A DNA stretch of 64,000 nucleotides, taken from NCBI RefSeq assembly GCF_017591425.1, contig NW_024466607.1:16190501-16254500 (forward strand), written 5' to 3'. Below, one piece after another: positions 12,734 to 25,115 of this stretch (position 1 is its first letter; each line of letters starts with the position of its first letter). This DNA comes from Ochotona curzoniae (lineage: Eukaryota > Chordata > Mammalia > Lagomorpha > Ochotonidae). A program made the translations under genes and the position numbers. The notes below the pieces were generated by a model. That model did no database searches and was not told where the DNA came from. It was given only the letters and a program-made list of their open reading frames with translations.

Positions 12734-15700
12734 CTATGGAAAGGGGACCCCAGGGCAGTGTCAGGATTAAGAAGTAGTGTCAGACAGCCCTATGAGTGAG
12801 GCGGGGGGGGGGTTGTCTCAAGGACATCCCTCAGAGACCACTGTGGCCAGAGGGCGAGGGAACTGCCCACCCATGCTATTCCCACGTTTGCTAAATTCCG
12901 ATTCTGTATCCAAAACCTAACTGAGCCTTCACCAGATGCCTTAAAACCAGTTCTCAGAGAGGGAGGCAGGTCTCTGAGTGAACAGAAGAAGCGGGCTGTG
13001 CCCTCTTGCTGACAAGCATGTGCCCCATGTAATCGTCAGGGGCCCTGGCAGTGGCAGCACCCCCTACCCCAGGAGCCCCACACCTTCCATAGGGTACTGC
13101 CCATCCTCTGCATTGAGTTCCTCTGGCACCAGGGAGAGGCTCACTTCCTGCAGCAGGGATGCTCTAGGGGCTGAACTGGGTCGGGGGGGGGCAGACCTGG
13201 GGGTGCCAGGCTGGGCTGTGGGCTCACATTAAGAATTAGTGACCTCCAGAGGGAGGGGCCATGGCGTCTGCTAGCAGCAGGACTGTAAGAGCCCCCGTTG
13301 ATTTTCTAAAATGAGCTGCAGCCGCCTGACAGGTGCCAATTACGGCATCTCGCGGCTGGGCAGGCTGGGCATGCGCCGTGTACTCCCGCCCACCACCATA
13401 GACTGGCAGGAGTGGGTCTGTGACTGCGGTGTTGATGCCGCAGCCGCCGCGGGGGGGGGCAGGGAGGGGGCTCGGGTGCAGGTGTGCACACAGGGATGGA
13501 AGAGCATGGAGCAGAGAGTCAGATCCAGCGGCAAGGGAAAGGTGGAGAGGGAGGTGGGGTAAGGAACAGAGCTGGGGGCTTCACCCCAGAGTGAGCATAC
13601 ACAACTGAAGTCCCCACACCCTCTCCCACTGCCCCCTGAGACCCCCCTGACCACCCTGCATGCCTCCAGTGATGCTGACCCTGCTGTGCACCATGTGCCG
13701 GGCCCACCCCTTCCCTGGTTGGGGTGCTGCCCAGTCTTGTCTGCCTGGGCAGGGGAACCTCTCTACCCAGGTAGATGTGCCCTCTACATCCTCAAGTACG
13801 GCTTTTGGGAGATCAGCAGCAGACTCCATACCATCTCTTCAAAGGTAGATCTTGCATGACCAAATTCAATGCTGCCATCTTTGTTCCCCTCCTTTGGAAT
13901 ACCATCCCTTCTCTCACCCACCAGCACTCCTCATGCACCCCTGGAGTAGCCCCTTTTTTGGAGGGGGTGCTTTGGTAAAGCCTGGGCAGGTCACAATCAA
14001 CTGAGCATCTTGAGCATTTTGGCCTGGCTCGAGCATCAAGCCGGCTGCCTGCGAAGCGTGCGCTGCTCACGTTCTGCTCAGAGGAGGGGGAGGTGCGGGA
14101 GAAGAAAGCCCCCGAAATGTCAACGGCAGATGAAGGGCGCTGGAAAATTTAATCTCCCAACTTTCCCAACTAATGTGACATTTGGATTCCATTCTGATAA
14201 GCTATCAGCTGGCGAACTTTTTTCCTTCCCTCTCTTTTCCCCCACCCCCACCTTCTGGCTGGTAATTTAAAAGTAAATGGTCTAGAAAGATCTCTAACTG
14301 TACCTCTGGCAAAGATTAAAAAAACAAAACAACACAACAAGCAGAGGAGTCGGGAAATGTGTGCGTGCTGTTATTTATACCGGGGTGGGCCTGGCTGGAT
14401 CTGCAGCTTAGCTGACCCTTGCCCAGGACCACCCCAGCGTCAATCTCCTTCTCTGGGCAGTCCCTAATCCTGCCCACCCCGGGCAGGTGTCCAGGGGTTG
14501 GGGGCACAGAGGTTGTGATTTAGGGCTGGGGACAGAGTGCTGTATACAGCTGGGGATGTTGCTAGGATTGTCTTGGTGGGGGCCTGGGCACCAGGCTGGC
14601 CAAGAAGCCCTTTGGTGGTACCCTCCGAGCCCAGCGCCTTGAGTCAGTGGGCAACTCAAGTCTTGGGTTTATATTTAATGCACTGATTGCTAAAATTACA
14701 GCCCGCTGCCGAGGGGGGTAAGGAATTAGATTCAGGGTCTAATTAAAGGTTCGCTCTTCATTTGAATTTCAGATTCCAGCTTTAATTTTAGCAACTTCTC
14801 CGGGAGCCACGGAGCTCAGCCAAGGGGATGCACACCTGCTGAAGCCCACCCTGCTTCCTGCTCAGGGACCCTGTCCTCTCTGAGGCTTTTCCCAGGCCAG
14901 CCAGGCTCTGTGCTGGGATGCCTTACGGGGATCTTTTACAGCCTTTCCACCTCCTGGTGTCACTGGATACTTCCTTTCACCCCAGGAGACTTCCCTTCCC
15001 ATAGGAGGAGCGGGTCTTGGGTCTTCTGCACCAGCACGCACAGGTGAGACTCTACAGACTCCCTGCCACTGTGCACCCTGAAGGCAGGCAATGGGACTCC
15101 AGCTCAGCCAAGTTCGCCAGACACTGTCTACTGTGACTGCCAACACCCTTAGACACTTTTGTCTTCTCCGAAGCCACCTCCTCCTCCTCAGCAGTCACGT
15201 CTTTCACATGAGTTCTCTAGTGTCAAGGGCTTCACTACTGAACAGGGGAGCTCAGCCATGGAGGCATAGGGGGCATCGTGGCTCTGGGATAGTTTCCTCA
15301 ATTTCAGTGCCACCATGAACTGAATGTCAGCTGAAGAAGTGGGGTACCCTGTAGTTGGGGCAAGACTAAAGGAGCTTATGGTCCAGCACTGACCTGCTAG
15401 GGCCAGCCAGAAGGATGCTCTGTGTGCTATGCTATGTCCCCTCCTTCCAGAAAGTGGCTGCACAGGCTGGAAATGCACCTTTATGCCACTGGGCCCTGCT
15501 TTTACCTGCCCTCTTCCAGGAAGCTCCCACATCTTTCTCCCTCCTCTGGGGCCACCCAGACCCTTTTTAATGCAGATATGAACTACTCCATGGAGGGAGG
15601 CCTAGGTGCCTCTGGGTCAAGCTCAGGCAGGGAGCTGAGTCTGCTCATACTGAATTTTGTTCCACTTTTAGTGGCCACAGAGACATAGCCTTGGAGGGGG

Positions 15701-15883
15701 TCAAAACCCTGGAGGAATGATGGAAGGTAGCTGGTGGCATAAAGATACTATAGAGTTGAGCTCAGAATGGAAATCCCAGATCCTAACACTCATTTTACAG
15801 CTGAGGTCCTGGTGGCCAGGAGAGGATGGCCTGACTGCAGCACTGCCCCCTCCCGCCCCTGTGGCACAGATGGGAACACTCAC
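12734..15883 (-). other. CACNA2D2: Intron, 3.2 kb
   Basis: No mobile element was recognised. It contains a CpG-dense patch around 13315-13480 with a G-run (13451-13476), a mixed block at 14010-14220 and a strong regulatory-looking block at 14660-14800. Confidence 0.75.
14660..14800. promoter_or_regulatory. Putative conserved non-coding element with 12-bp inverted repeat
   Basis: AT-rich block with TTTAATGCACTGATTGC, GGAATTAGATTC, TCTAATTAAAGG and CAGCTTTAATTTTAGC. The 12-mer TTGCTAAAATTA (14687-14698) recurs as its exact reverse complement at 14783-14794. Multiple TAATTA-type homeodomain cores suggest an enhancer. Confidence 0.45.
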
Positions 15884-15928
15884 CAACTCGGCGTCGGCCT
15901 TGGCATCATAGTATATGATGTCTTCCTC
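15884..15928 (-). CDS. CACNA2D2: CACNA2D2 exon, residues 60-74
   Basis: 45 nt, phase 0 to 0, with acceptor ACCCTCCAG and donor GTGAGT. It encodes the acidic peptide EEDIIYYDAKADAEL. From memory the human protein has Val for the second Ile, a conservative change. It is one of the smallest exons here. Its size is divisible by three and both ends are phase 0, so skipping would remove 15 residues without a frameshift. Confidence 0.96.
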
Positions 15929-16274
15929 CTGGAGGGTGTGAGGGGTGCAAAGACCTTAGCATCCACAGCTTTGGCACTCCTGAGACACCTCTTGAGATTG
16001 CTTAGGGATAAAGGCTGCCCCGTTCCTTCCCCCATCCACAGCCATCCTGCCTTCTTGGAAGGTCTGGGAATGCCCCATTTCCATCCCAGCTGGGTCCCAG
16101 GAGGGTGAAGCAGACAGATGGGTCTGAGTCCCTAGGCTCTCTGACTCAGGCACCTGTCCCCACAGGCAATCCTGAAGGGAGGCCGGTCCTCTGCTGGGCT
16201 GGCTGGTGCAGAGACGCTGGTGGAGCCAGGACGGGGAAGCGAGGAAGATGGGAAAATAGCGCAGAGTCTGGGCT

Positions 16275-16590
16275 CGAGTGAAATAATGACTCGGCGCGGC
16301 ATCTTCCAATTTCTTCTATTAAAGAGCCTGCTCATTACGGGCATGTACTTATTAATTATCTGTGATTTGTTGTGAAATGCAAGGGGGCTGACACAACAGG
16401 AGCGGGGGAAAACAAAGCCCAGCCTGCATGCCTGCCTCCCGGCCTCGCCAGCCTGTCCTGGCCCGTGCCTGCCTGCCCGCCGCCCGGGTTCTTGGCCATC
16501 TGCGTGTCATAATCGCTGGCCGCCCCAGGGACCCGTAACACAAACGGGCTAATTTCATGTCTAATGATCTTTAATCAGAACCGAGCATGG
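16275..16590. promoter_or_regulatory. Putative conserved non-coding element
   Basis: AT-rich islands (GTGAAATAATGACTCGG, ACTTATTAATTATCTGTG, GGGCTAATTTCATGTCTAAT, CTTTAATCAG) alternate with CpG-containing sequence over about 300 nt. The mixture of homeodomain cores and retained CpGs is what deeply conserved enhancers look like. Confidence 0.4.
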
Positions 16591-17209
16591 CTGCCAGAGG
16601 CTGCCAGAAGGTGAGCCTGGTGTCGGTGAGGGCCACCTACTCAAGGGGGGCTGCAGGGCCAATGTCCATAGCGCCCTCCCCAGGTGCTCCTTGGCTTTGC
16701 TGGGGTTAACCCAAACCTGCAGTGTGGGAGAGGTGATCCTGTCTGCTGGCTGGGGTCTAGCTGTGGTTATCCACTCCAAGACCTGGCTTCGGGGTAATGG
16801 TCATGTGAACTCAGAGCTGGACAACTCCTTCTCTGAGCCCCAGGCTCTTCAGGTCGTGGGTTGAGGAGGTCAGTACAGGGGACTGTCTCAGGGACCTGAG
16901 GAGTACAGGCTCCTGACTGGACACGCAAGCTTAGCCCAAGCATTTGGGAAAACTGACTGCATGCTGGGCCATGCTGGGGGAGACCATATCTTCCCAAGGA
17001 ATGTGAGACCAAGCATGACGCATCTGGGGGTTTGATGTTTCTTCATGACAGCCCTGTGACCCCATCACACAGATGATGCCAGCAATAAGGAAGGCTTTGC
17101 ACCCTGGCTCCAACCTGCCCTCACTGCTCATCTCCAACCTTACCCAGGATTCCCTGGAGCCCAGACGGGCCTGGGGCAGGGGCCCAGGCTACAGGGCGCT
17201 GAGGCTTTG

Positions 17210-17420
17210 CCGGCGCCAGCACCGACCAAAGTGCATAATGAAAGCTGACATTACATCAAACACAATAAGGAGTTTCAGTTGATGAAGATCATTCCTGAAC
17301 ACACAAACCCATTAAACTGAGGGGAAAAAAATATCAATTCAACACACTCGCTGGCGAAAAGAAAATGTGATTTGTTATCTAAAAGGGGGTTATAAACACG
17401 GCTCTGATGCTCTTTCCCTT
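17210..17420. promoter_or_regulatory. Putative conserved non-coding element
   Basis: About 200 nt of repeat-free AT-rich DNA with GCATAATGAAAGC, ACATTACATCAAACAC, CCCATTAAACTG, AATATCAATTCAAC and GTGATTTGTTATC, flanked by GC-rich intron. It resembles a developmental enhancer in texture. Confidence 0.4.
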
Positions 17421-18672
17421 GGAATGAAAACAGGCGGGCGCACGGGGAGGACTGCAGATTACAACCTGGGGCTTCACTGCCAACTTTGCCAGCAAAGCTT
17501 CAGCAAGGACGAGAAAGGGCAAGGGTGGGGGCCCTGGGCTCCCCTCCCGGGCTGCAGTTGGGTCCTGTCTGTACTTGTTTGTGCTGCCTCTCCGGCTGCC
17601 CCAACGGCTGTTTCTCTTTTCGTCCCACGGCCTTGATATTGTGGTGGTGACCCCAGAGACACAACAAATAGGATTCCTATCCTTTTGCAGACTACAGGTG
17701 AGGTGTAGGATTCTCTGTGCTTTCTTCTCATACCCTCAAAACCTGGATACATATGGGCAGGAAGATCAGGCCATGCCTTTTGCCTACCTTGGCACAGAGA
17801 GGAACCTAGGATGGTGGCAGGCAATGTCGCCCATGTGAGAATGCATGGTCAACCACATTCGACTACTATGCCTGTGTGATGTGAAGCCAGAGGTGTATCA
17901 GGGTAGGGTCATCAAGGTCAGGGTTGGAGAAGGGCGTTCTGAGGAAGGCCTCCACGTCTTCTTTGACCTCCACGGAGCCCAAATGTCCACCATTAGTAAC
18001 CACCTCCTGGGTTAAGCAATAAGGAAGAGGCATTATCTAGGCAATGAATGCAGGGACTTTGGCAAAGGGTTCAGATTGCAATTTGTACAGGTATGAGCCA
18101 TGGGACCCTGAGCAGTGAGTAAAGACAGGCTGGGTCTCAAAGGCCCTGTCCCAGGAGTTCTCCTGGTGACTGTCCCTAGTGCCTTGATGAGGTTAGGGTG
18201 CCCTATGAGGCCCTTTCTCTGGCTTCCACCTCTTACTTACAAAATCAGGACGATGATGCCTCCTCTGAGGGGGCAAACAGGAAAGAAGCAGGGCTGCTCC
18301 TACTCCTGGGTGGGGGCCCTGCAGGTCTGCACCTCGGCAGGCCACAGAAGAGGCCCTGGCTAGGTTCCAACGGGTGTCCTCAGGATCGGAGAGTCACATG
18401 CTGACACTCTGCTCTGTGATCTGGGCTCTTCAGGGCCAATTGTGATCTAACTGGGCATAGGGTGGGGAGACTACACTCTCTGAGTTTACACACATCCCCT
18501 ACTCACACGGATATGCACAGAGCTGACCAGTGAGGGGTGGGGCTTGAAGGGCCCACATATGTGTGATATATGTGCTGGGACTTCAAAAAGTTCAAGGAAA
18601 TTGCACTTTATTTAAAAAAAAAACTATGCATGGATTTCAAAATATTTTTGCACCAAAAGAAACATCTTTTAG

Positions 18673-18915
18673 GGCAGGCATTTGGTTAAGATGTTATCTG
18701 GGATACCTGTAACTCATATGAGAGTGCATGGTTCAAGTCCTGGCTACTCTGCTTTGTGCTAATGTGCTCCCTGGGAGGTAAATGGCTCAAGGACTTGGGT
18801 CCCTGCCATCCACATGGGAGATCTGGATGGAGCTCCTGCTTGTTGCAGCATCTGGGGAGAGAACCAGTGGATCAAAGATCTCTAATTGCTGCCTTTCAAA
18901 CAGAAATGCAAATGA
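18673..18915 (+). mobile_element. Lagomorph C-type SINE
   Basis: Diverged copy with the family landmarks in order: TTGGTTAAGATG head, GTTCAAGTCCTGGCTACTC, ACATGGGAGATCTGGATGG, GAGCTCCTGC, GGGGAGAGAACCAGTGGAT and GCCTTTCAAAC tail. Confidence 0.8.
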
Positions 18916-20354
18916 ACAGAATATTTTAGAAAGAAAACACCTTCTCTTCTTTCTACTTTTCCACAAACTTTTTGAAGCCCCTTGGACACTCTTGGGAAGT
19001 GGCACACAGAGGGCAGGAGGGTACGGCGGGGGTGGGGTGGGGTGGGAGGAGGGACAGGCAGTGAACCTGGGCTAAGCATGGGGAACAGCAGTCTGCTGCC
19101 ATGGAAGGCAGCTGCTACAGCTGGTCAGACATGACTGTGCCTGCACATGAGCCCCTCGCGGGGCCTGGACCATCCACCCGGCCATACCAGCATGAGGAGG
19201 CCTGGCCTTCCCGCCCTGGTCCCCTGCCAGCTCAGCTCAGTTCAGCCGAGAAGACTGTTTTCTGAGAGAGCCGTCTGTCGCGAGCTTGGCAGAGGGGCAG
19301 GCAGCAGGTCATGTGGCTGGGTCAGAGCCACAGGCGGGGAAGTCACCTGTGTCATCCTGTCATCTTCTCCAGTCTGGTCCAGCTTTCACAGCCTTCCTCC
19401 ATGCTCCTCAGGCAGAGCTATCTTTCCTATCAGTTTCTCTGTGGCAGGGCCATGTCTTCCCCCATTGGATTCCCTAGGGCAGGTTTCCTTCCCATGTACA
19501 CTCCCAGGTTACGGTTTATCTCCTGCAGGCCCTGGTGTTGGCACAGAGGCCCTGGGACCACCAATTTCTCTTTCCTCACCTCACCATGCCATGGATTAGC
19601 TCCTTCCTGGGGGTCGCTTCGGTGGCACACAATATTGGTGTAGTGTGGTGCTGGCACCAGGCCTGACCTGGCAGGTGGCCTATCTCCATCTGTTCTAAGT
19701 GTTATGGGCATTAGAGCACCTGTGCCTGTCTGCAGGGAGCGGGGAGGCACTGCCTGTGAGTCATGCCTATAGCCGCCCTCGTGGCCAGAAGTCTGGGCTG
19801 GACAGGGCTGTGGCAACAGGCTTCCTGCTTTTGCCATGGCCATGTGCATGGGACCCTGACCTGGGAATAAGGAAGAGAGGAAGGCTTTATGTTCAGAGTC
19901 CTCTGGATCTCCTGCTACAGTTGGCTCAGGGAGACTCCAGGAAGCTCCATGTAGAGTCTCGATGCAGAGGGCATAACCCCCTCCCTGAGGCCTGCATGCA
20001 GACTCACTATGTGCTATTGGCACGTCAGTAAGGGCAGAGTACACCCCACTGACTGTAATGAGTTCCAAGTATCTCCTCTGTATCCAGAATTGCTGGGTAC
20101 CACCTCCCCAGCTCAGAGCCACCTATTTACTCTGTCTTCAGGATACCCAGCTAGGGCACACAGTAGTGATGGATAGCACCAAGTCAGGCCCAAGTACACC
20201 CAGCCTGGAGGAGCTGAGAGTCAGAGGTGGAGAGGGACAGATGAGCTCCAGGAACACTGGTCCAGAAACTATCTCTTGATAACTTGGAGGGAGGAAAGAT
20301 CCAAAGGTGGGTACTGTGGGCACTGGAGGCCAGTCCTAGGGTCAGGGCCAGAAA

Positions 20355-20406
20355 AGGAGTCCTAGGCAGAGAACTGGAGAGAATAGGAGTCCTAGGCAGA
20401 GAACTG
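20355..20406. repeat. Tandem duplication, 22-bp unit with 30-bp period
   Basis: AGGAGTCCTAGGCAGAGAAC followed by TG occurs at 20355-20376 and identically at 20385-20406. A small local duplication without other significance visible. Confidence 0.9.
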
Positions 20407-21009
20407 CCTCTGTCCTTTGGAAGGATTGGGTAGGGGCATTCCCGGGAGAATACCTGGCTTGGATAAAAGGCCTGAGTTCAAGGCTAGAATGTGGCATAGG
20501 CCAGGTGCCTGTCCTGAGTACTAGGAAGAATATAGCTTCTTGCCTATCACCTTCTGAAAGTCACAAAAGGACATGGTTTCTGGGTGAGTGGTGTGCCTAC
20601 TGAGGACAGAACACCATCCTTCTGCCAGCCTTGCTTTGATACCCCCAACCTGGACAGCCCCCATCTCTCCACTGCCACCAGCTCCAGACAGCTCAGGCAG
20701 CACTGGCTGGAGTGTGGGTTAATGGGTCTGCTGTCAGCACCGGCAACCTTCAGCTGGGTGGCTGTGGAGAGAAGAGTAGGGCTCCTGCACCTGGGCTGGA
20801 GGGTGTGGCTGCCATGCCTGAAACCTCAGTGGAACACACAGATGGACAGCATGGTGACACTGGGGAGAGGAAAGGCTGGGTCCAGCTGTCCCTGTAGTCA
20901 CACCCACAGCTGAGAACACCTCAGGTCAAGCTGGGGGACAGTCAGCCAGAGATCACCCCCAGGGCCCAAGCACCAGGTTGGCCAGATACCCACCCCCGCA
21001 TCACAAGAT

Positions 21010-21100
21010 GGGTGTCCATGTGGCCTGAGGTGATAGGTGGAATCAATACTAGCTGTCTTTTGCCAGATGGGGAAACTGAGGTCCCTGCCTGGGTCCCCAA
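21010..21100 (-). mobile_element. MIR-like fragment
   Basis: Contains CCAGATGGGGAAACTGAGG, the reverse complement of the well-known MIR core around the cctcagtttcc motif. Short and diverged. Confidence 0.4.
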
Positions 21101-21777
21101 GGGACAGTCCTCAAGCAGCATCTTTTTTTTTTTTTTTTTTGGTCTCAGCATCTTTTCAACGCTCTTGAGACCTGGGGTCTCCTCCTGGCAGTCCCCCTGA
21201 TGACTACTTTTGGAATACCTTGACTCAGTCTCAGGCCTGAGATTCTGGGCTCAGGGAAGGAAGAAAAAATAGGGTTGGGACCAAAGTAGCTTCTTTGTCC
21301 CATTTGGAGTCTGGAATAGGAGGGAGAGGAGATCTTTTCATTTTTTTTTTCTCCAACACTTGCATGAAGTTGAGGATTATGGAGGAGGTAGGGGGCAGAT
21401 GGGCTGGGGAAAGACAGCAGCCTTCAGGACAAAGGGCATTCTAGGCAAAGAACCTGGGGCGGGAAGGGTCCTGCAGGAAATGTCCAGTGTGGTGTGCAAA
21501 CAAACAGTGAGGCTGGAAAAGGAGGTAGGAACAGCCAGGCTCATCAGTGCTAGCCCTCAGGTGAAGGTGCCAAGGAAGGGGCTATCTCTGGGTAGGGGAG
21601 AAACATGGTCTGGGTGGAGAGTAAGAGCCAGGGGCCATGGCCATGTGTATTCCTGACTGAGAGACCATGGATAGTGGTGCTGCAGAGTGAGGAGGGAGAG
21701 AAGAGTCAGTCCCAGGGCTCCAGGGCAGGCAAGGAGTTTGGCAGTCTCTGGCTCATTTACTAAGAAGTCATCAGAGG

Positions 21778-22065
21778 GCAGACACTGTCAGTGAAGACAC
21801 CTGCATGCTATATCAGAGTGCTTGAGTTCCACACCTGGCTCTAGCTTCTGACTCCAGCTTTCTGCAACGTGGACCCTTTGAAGAAATGGATGACAGCTCC
21901 AGTGGTTGGGCTTCTGCCATCATATGGGAGAACTGGATTGAGTTCCTGGTTCCTGGCTTTGGTCTGGTCCAGCCCTGGTTGTTGCAGACATTTAGGGAAT
22001 AAATTAGTGGGTGAAAGATCTGTCTTGTGTTTTGTTGGTCTGCCTCTCAAAAAAAAAAAAAAAGT
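21778..22065 (+). mobile_element. Lagomorph C-type SINE with poly-A tail
   Basis: Landmarks: CACCTGGCTCTAGCTTCTG, CTCCAGTGGTTGGGCTTCTG, ATGGGAGAACTGGATTGAG, TTCCTGGCTTTGGTC, CAGCCCTGGTTGTTGCAG and GCCTCTCAAAAA. It ends in an A-run. Confidence 0.85.
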
Positions 22066-22224
22066 CATGTGTTATTTCAAACCTTGACTGAACTCCCAAG
22101 CGTAATAGCCAGCACCCATCAGATGGGAACGGACCAAAGTGGCTAGTGTGTGGGTGAGATGGAACAGGCTCAGGGTGATCTGAGTGGGAGGGGAGTAGGG
22201 GACTGCAGAGGAGGAGTTGGCTTA

Positions 22225-22345
22225 GGGGCTTGGATCACAGACATCAATCTACCACCAATAGGTAACCTTAGGTAGGTCTAACAGTCTGTGCCTTAGTTTT
22301 CTCATCAGTGATGTGGGGATGCCCTACCTTCTTCCTGGGGCAGAT
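22225..22345 (+). mobile_element. MIR-like fragment
   Basis: AACCTTAGGTAGGTCTAACA then CTGTGCCTTAGTTTTCTCAT then GATGTGGGGATG match the MIR order 'ctcagtttcctcatctgtaaaatgggg'. Old and diverged. Confidence 0.5.
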
Positions 22346-22876
22346 GTGCACAGGTATGCCTGGCCCAGTGCTGGGCTGAATCAAGGGTCTGCCCTACTCC
22401 ACCCTACTTACTGGTCCCTGAGCATTAGGGGGCAGCTCTGCCCTGGCCTTCCTAGAGCACCCCCACCCCCATCCCAAGACACAGCCAAGACACTTATGTA
22501 GCTGTGGAGGATACCAGAACCCTGCCCCAGTCAGGGACTGTCCAGACAGCAAAGAGACAGGTGTACCCAGCCCTAGACAATGCCAAACCCATCCAGGAAC
22601 TGATCTGGCCAGCAGGGCTCCCCTCTCCCTCCCGCATTGCCTCAGCTCTGGGGAGGAGCCAGAGGCTTTTGTGATGGGTGCCTCCAGGTCCCCTGGGAGG
22701 GGACAATTCCCTTCTCCCAGTATCTCTCCTAGTGTCTCTTTGGACCGAAGTCTGATGAGGCCTCTCTGGCCCGAGGGTCTCCAGATTTGGGGTGCTTTCT
22801 TGGAGGAGGCCAATGGGAGCCGCATGTCCACTCAAGGGAGACTTCACCATGCACTGTAGGGAGCCAGGGACTTTCA

Positions 22877-22975
<99 letters not shown>

Positions 22976-24989
22976 TCAGAGGCTGTGCAGGGCTTCCCAT
23001 CCCACACCCACCAAAGTCTTGTCCCTCCCCAGTACTCCAGAGCCCAAGCTGCTTCTCTCCCTGATTCTGGGCCCCAGATGTTGTCAGCTCACTGTGTGGG
23101 TGCCATTCTAACCACAGCCAGGCTCATAGGAAAGGGAAGCCTGCAGGCAAGGACTCAAGGGCATCTCTCCTGGACTTCTTGTCATTCCCCCTCAGCAATG
23201 TCCCCTGCCCAGTGCATGACAGGAGGCCCCCAGAACTGGACCAACTCCACATGCCATTCACTATTCCCCATGAAATGGTCTCAGCCTAGTGCCAAGGGCA
23301 AAAGCCTTCTCAGCCAAGGTGGGACTGCCACAAGTTATACAGTGCTTGCCAGGGCTCAACTGGAGCTGCCCACCAGACCCATGGACCCCTCCCAGGCTTC
23401 CCGAGTTCTTTCCCAGAGGGCTCCCCCTGCTGTCCCCATGAGCCCATCCCTGAGGGCTGGTTGCAGTGGCCTCCTCCAAGGAGCCTCTACCCTTGTAAGT
23501 AGCATACCCTTGTAAGTCCTTTCCACCTTGGAGAGAACAGTTACATGTCATGCAGTTCACACTTGCCAGAGCATACTTGGGGCTTGCCCAGGTGACAGGC
23601 AGAGGCAAGGCTGGCCTAGCTCTATGCCTCACAGGTCATGGGCTGCAGGGGGAACCAGAAGGGCAGGAGCTTGGTGCTGCAGGCCTCAGCAAATCAGAGA
23701 AAGCTTTCTGGAGATGGTAGGGCCTGGTCCCCCACTAGATCTGGATGCTCTTTGCTCTTGGGACAAGAGCACTGAGTGGTGGGAAGGCTGTGAGGCCAGA
23801 GACCTGGGGAACTGCATGGAGTCACAGCCCTGGGTTCCCCGGCCTCCTGACCTCTGCCTTCTGCTCCCACATAGGTTTGGTTTCTATCTACCCACACTCT
23901 ACACTTTGCACTGCTCCGCAGCGACCACAGAACATTCTGCTTTGAGAGGCCACTCGCCCATGTCTTGTTTCCAATATGTGCCTCACCTAAGCTCCTGAAT
24001 ATCTCCTGGAATGACTCTCAGATCCATGGGGCTCACCCCATCTCCGCAGAACAGGCCCAGTCACCTTGGAGCCTTGGCCACGTCCTTTCCACTCCCACTT
24101 GCTGCCACTTACATGGCTTTTGTTCAGGCCCTGCTCACGCTCTGTCCTGGCCCACGCACCTTGTCCTTCCTCCGTCCTCCACATCATCCCTGCAGCCTCA
24201 TCCAAAATCTGATCATGTCCCTGTCCCCTGTCTGCAAGCCTCCAGTACCTACTGCTCTGCACATAACAGACAACGCTTCCCTGAGACGCACTTAGGTCTG
24301 CTTGGGTCTGACTCCCATCACTCCTTTTCTAGGCTGGGGTCGCCTCTTGACTTACATCCCAAAGATCCTCTCAGAGTGGACAAGGTCTCCAGTTCATAAG
24401 CCTGGAGTGTCCTTCCACAGAGGACATCACTATGTGACATGTGAAGTCCACAGCCCTCGGCCCTTGTGTTAACTGAGCAGGTACTATGCAGCAGGTGCAA
24501 ACTTGGTGCCAGGCCTGGAGGAGCTGTGCAGCTTGGGGTGGCAACCCCTGAGCTCTTGATGGCCGAGTCCTGGTTGATCCACTTGTCCCTTTCTTTAGAG
24601 GCCCATTGCCTTACCAGGGACGCTGAAACTTCCTCAGAGTGGGTTTGCAGCCTACACAGGGGTTCCATGGAGGTCACTGCACTTCATCGGGCCTTTGGTT
24701 GGGGCACAGCATGAGCCAGATTGGCTCTCCTGTACCAGACAAGCCACAAGCCAAGTATATGGAGCTATGACCACTAAACTGACAGCAGTGAAAGTTTCCA
24801 ACCTAGGCAATGGCATTGAGGGACTGCCCCTCTGGTCCTTACCTCCACCCCCTCCCCCCAGCTCCTTCACCTCCTAGTGCCTGGATGTGACCCTGGAAGT
24901 CTCAGGCCCCAGTGTTGCAGATGAGGCGAGGCAGCCGCAGGAAGGGAGGGCTGCAACTCCCAGCCTCCTTTGATCTCACGGAGTCCCAT

Positions 24990-25115
24990 GGGCTCGAGCA
25001 GCCCGGGTCAGTCCGTTGACTCGTGAATAACGGAGTCGCAATAGCCACAGAGAAAGGATTACTTTTAATCCTCAGTAACGATCAAGCCATTATTATTTTT
25101 TTGGTGTTACAGATC
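24990..25115. promoter_or_regulatory. Putative conserved non-coding element
   Basis: Repeat-free block with CGTTGACTCGTGAATAACGG, AGTCGCAATAGCCAC, GGATTACTTTTAATCCTC and GCCATTATTATT. GGATTA...TAATCC is an inverted pair of OTX/PITX-type sites. It retains CpGs and sits in GC-rich surroundings. Confidence 0.4.

Noticed and set aside
19430..20122. 230-codon open frame on the minus strand
   Set aside because: Intronic, no recognisable domain, with no adjacent splice signals in a frame matching the gene.
23495..23520. Repeated CCCTTGTAAGT as alternative splice donors
   Set aside because: They are on the plus strand, opposite to the gene, and have no associated exon.
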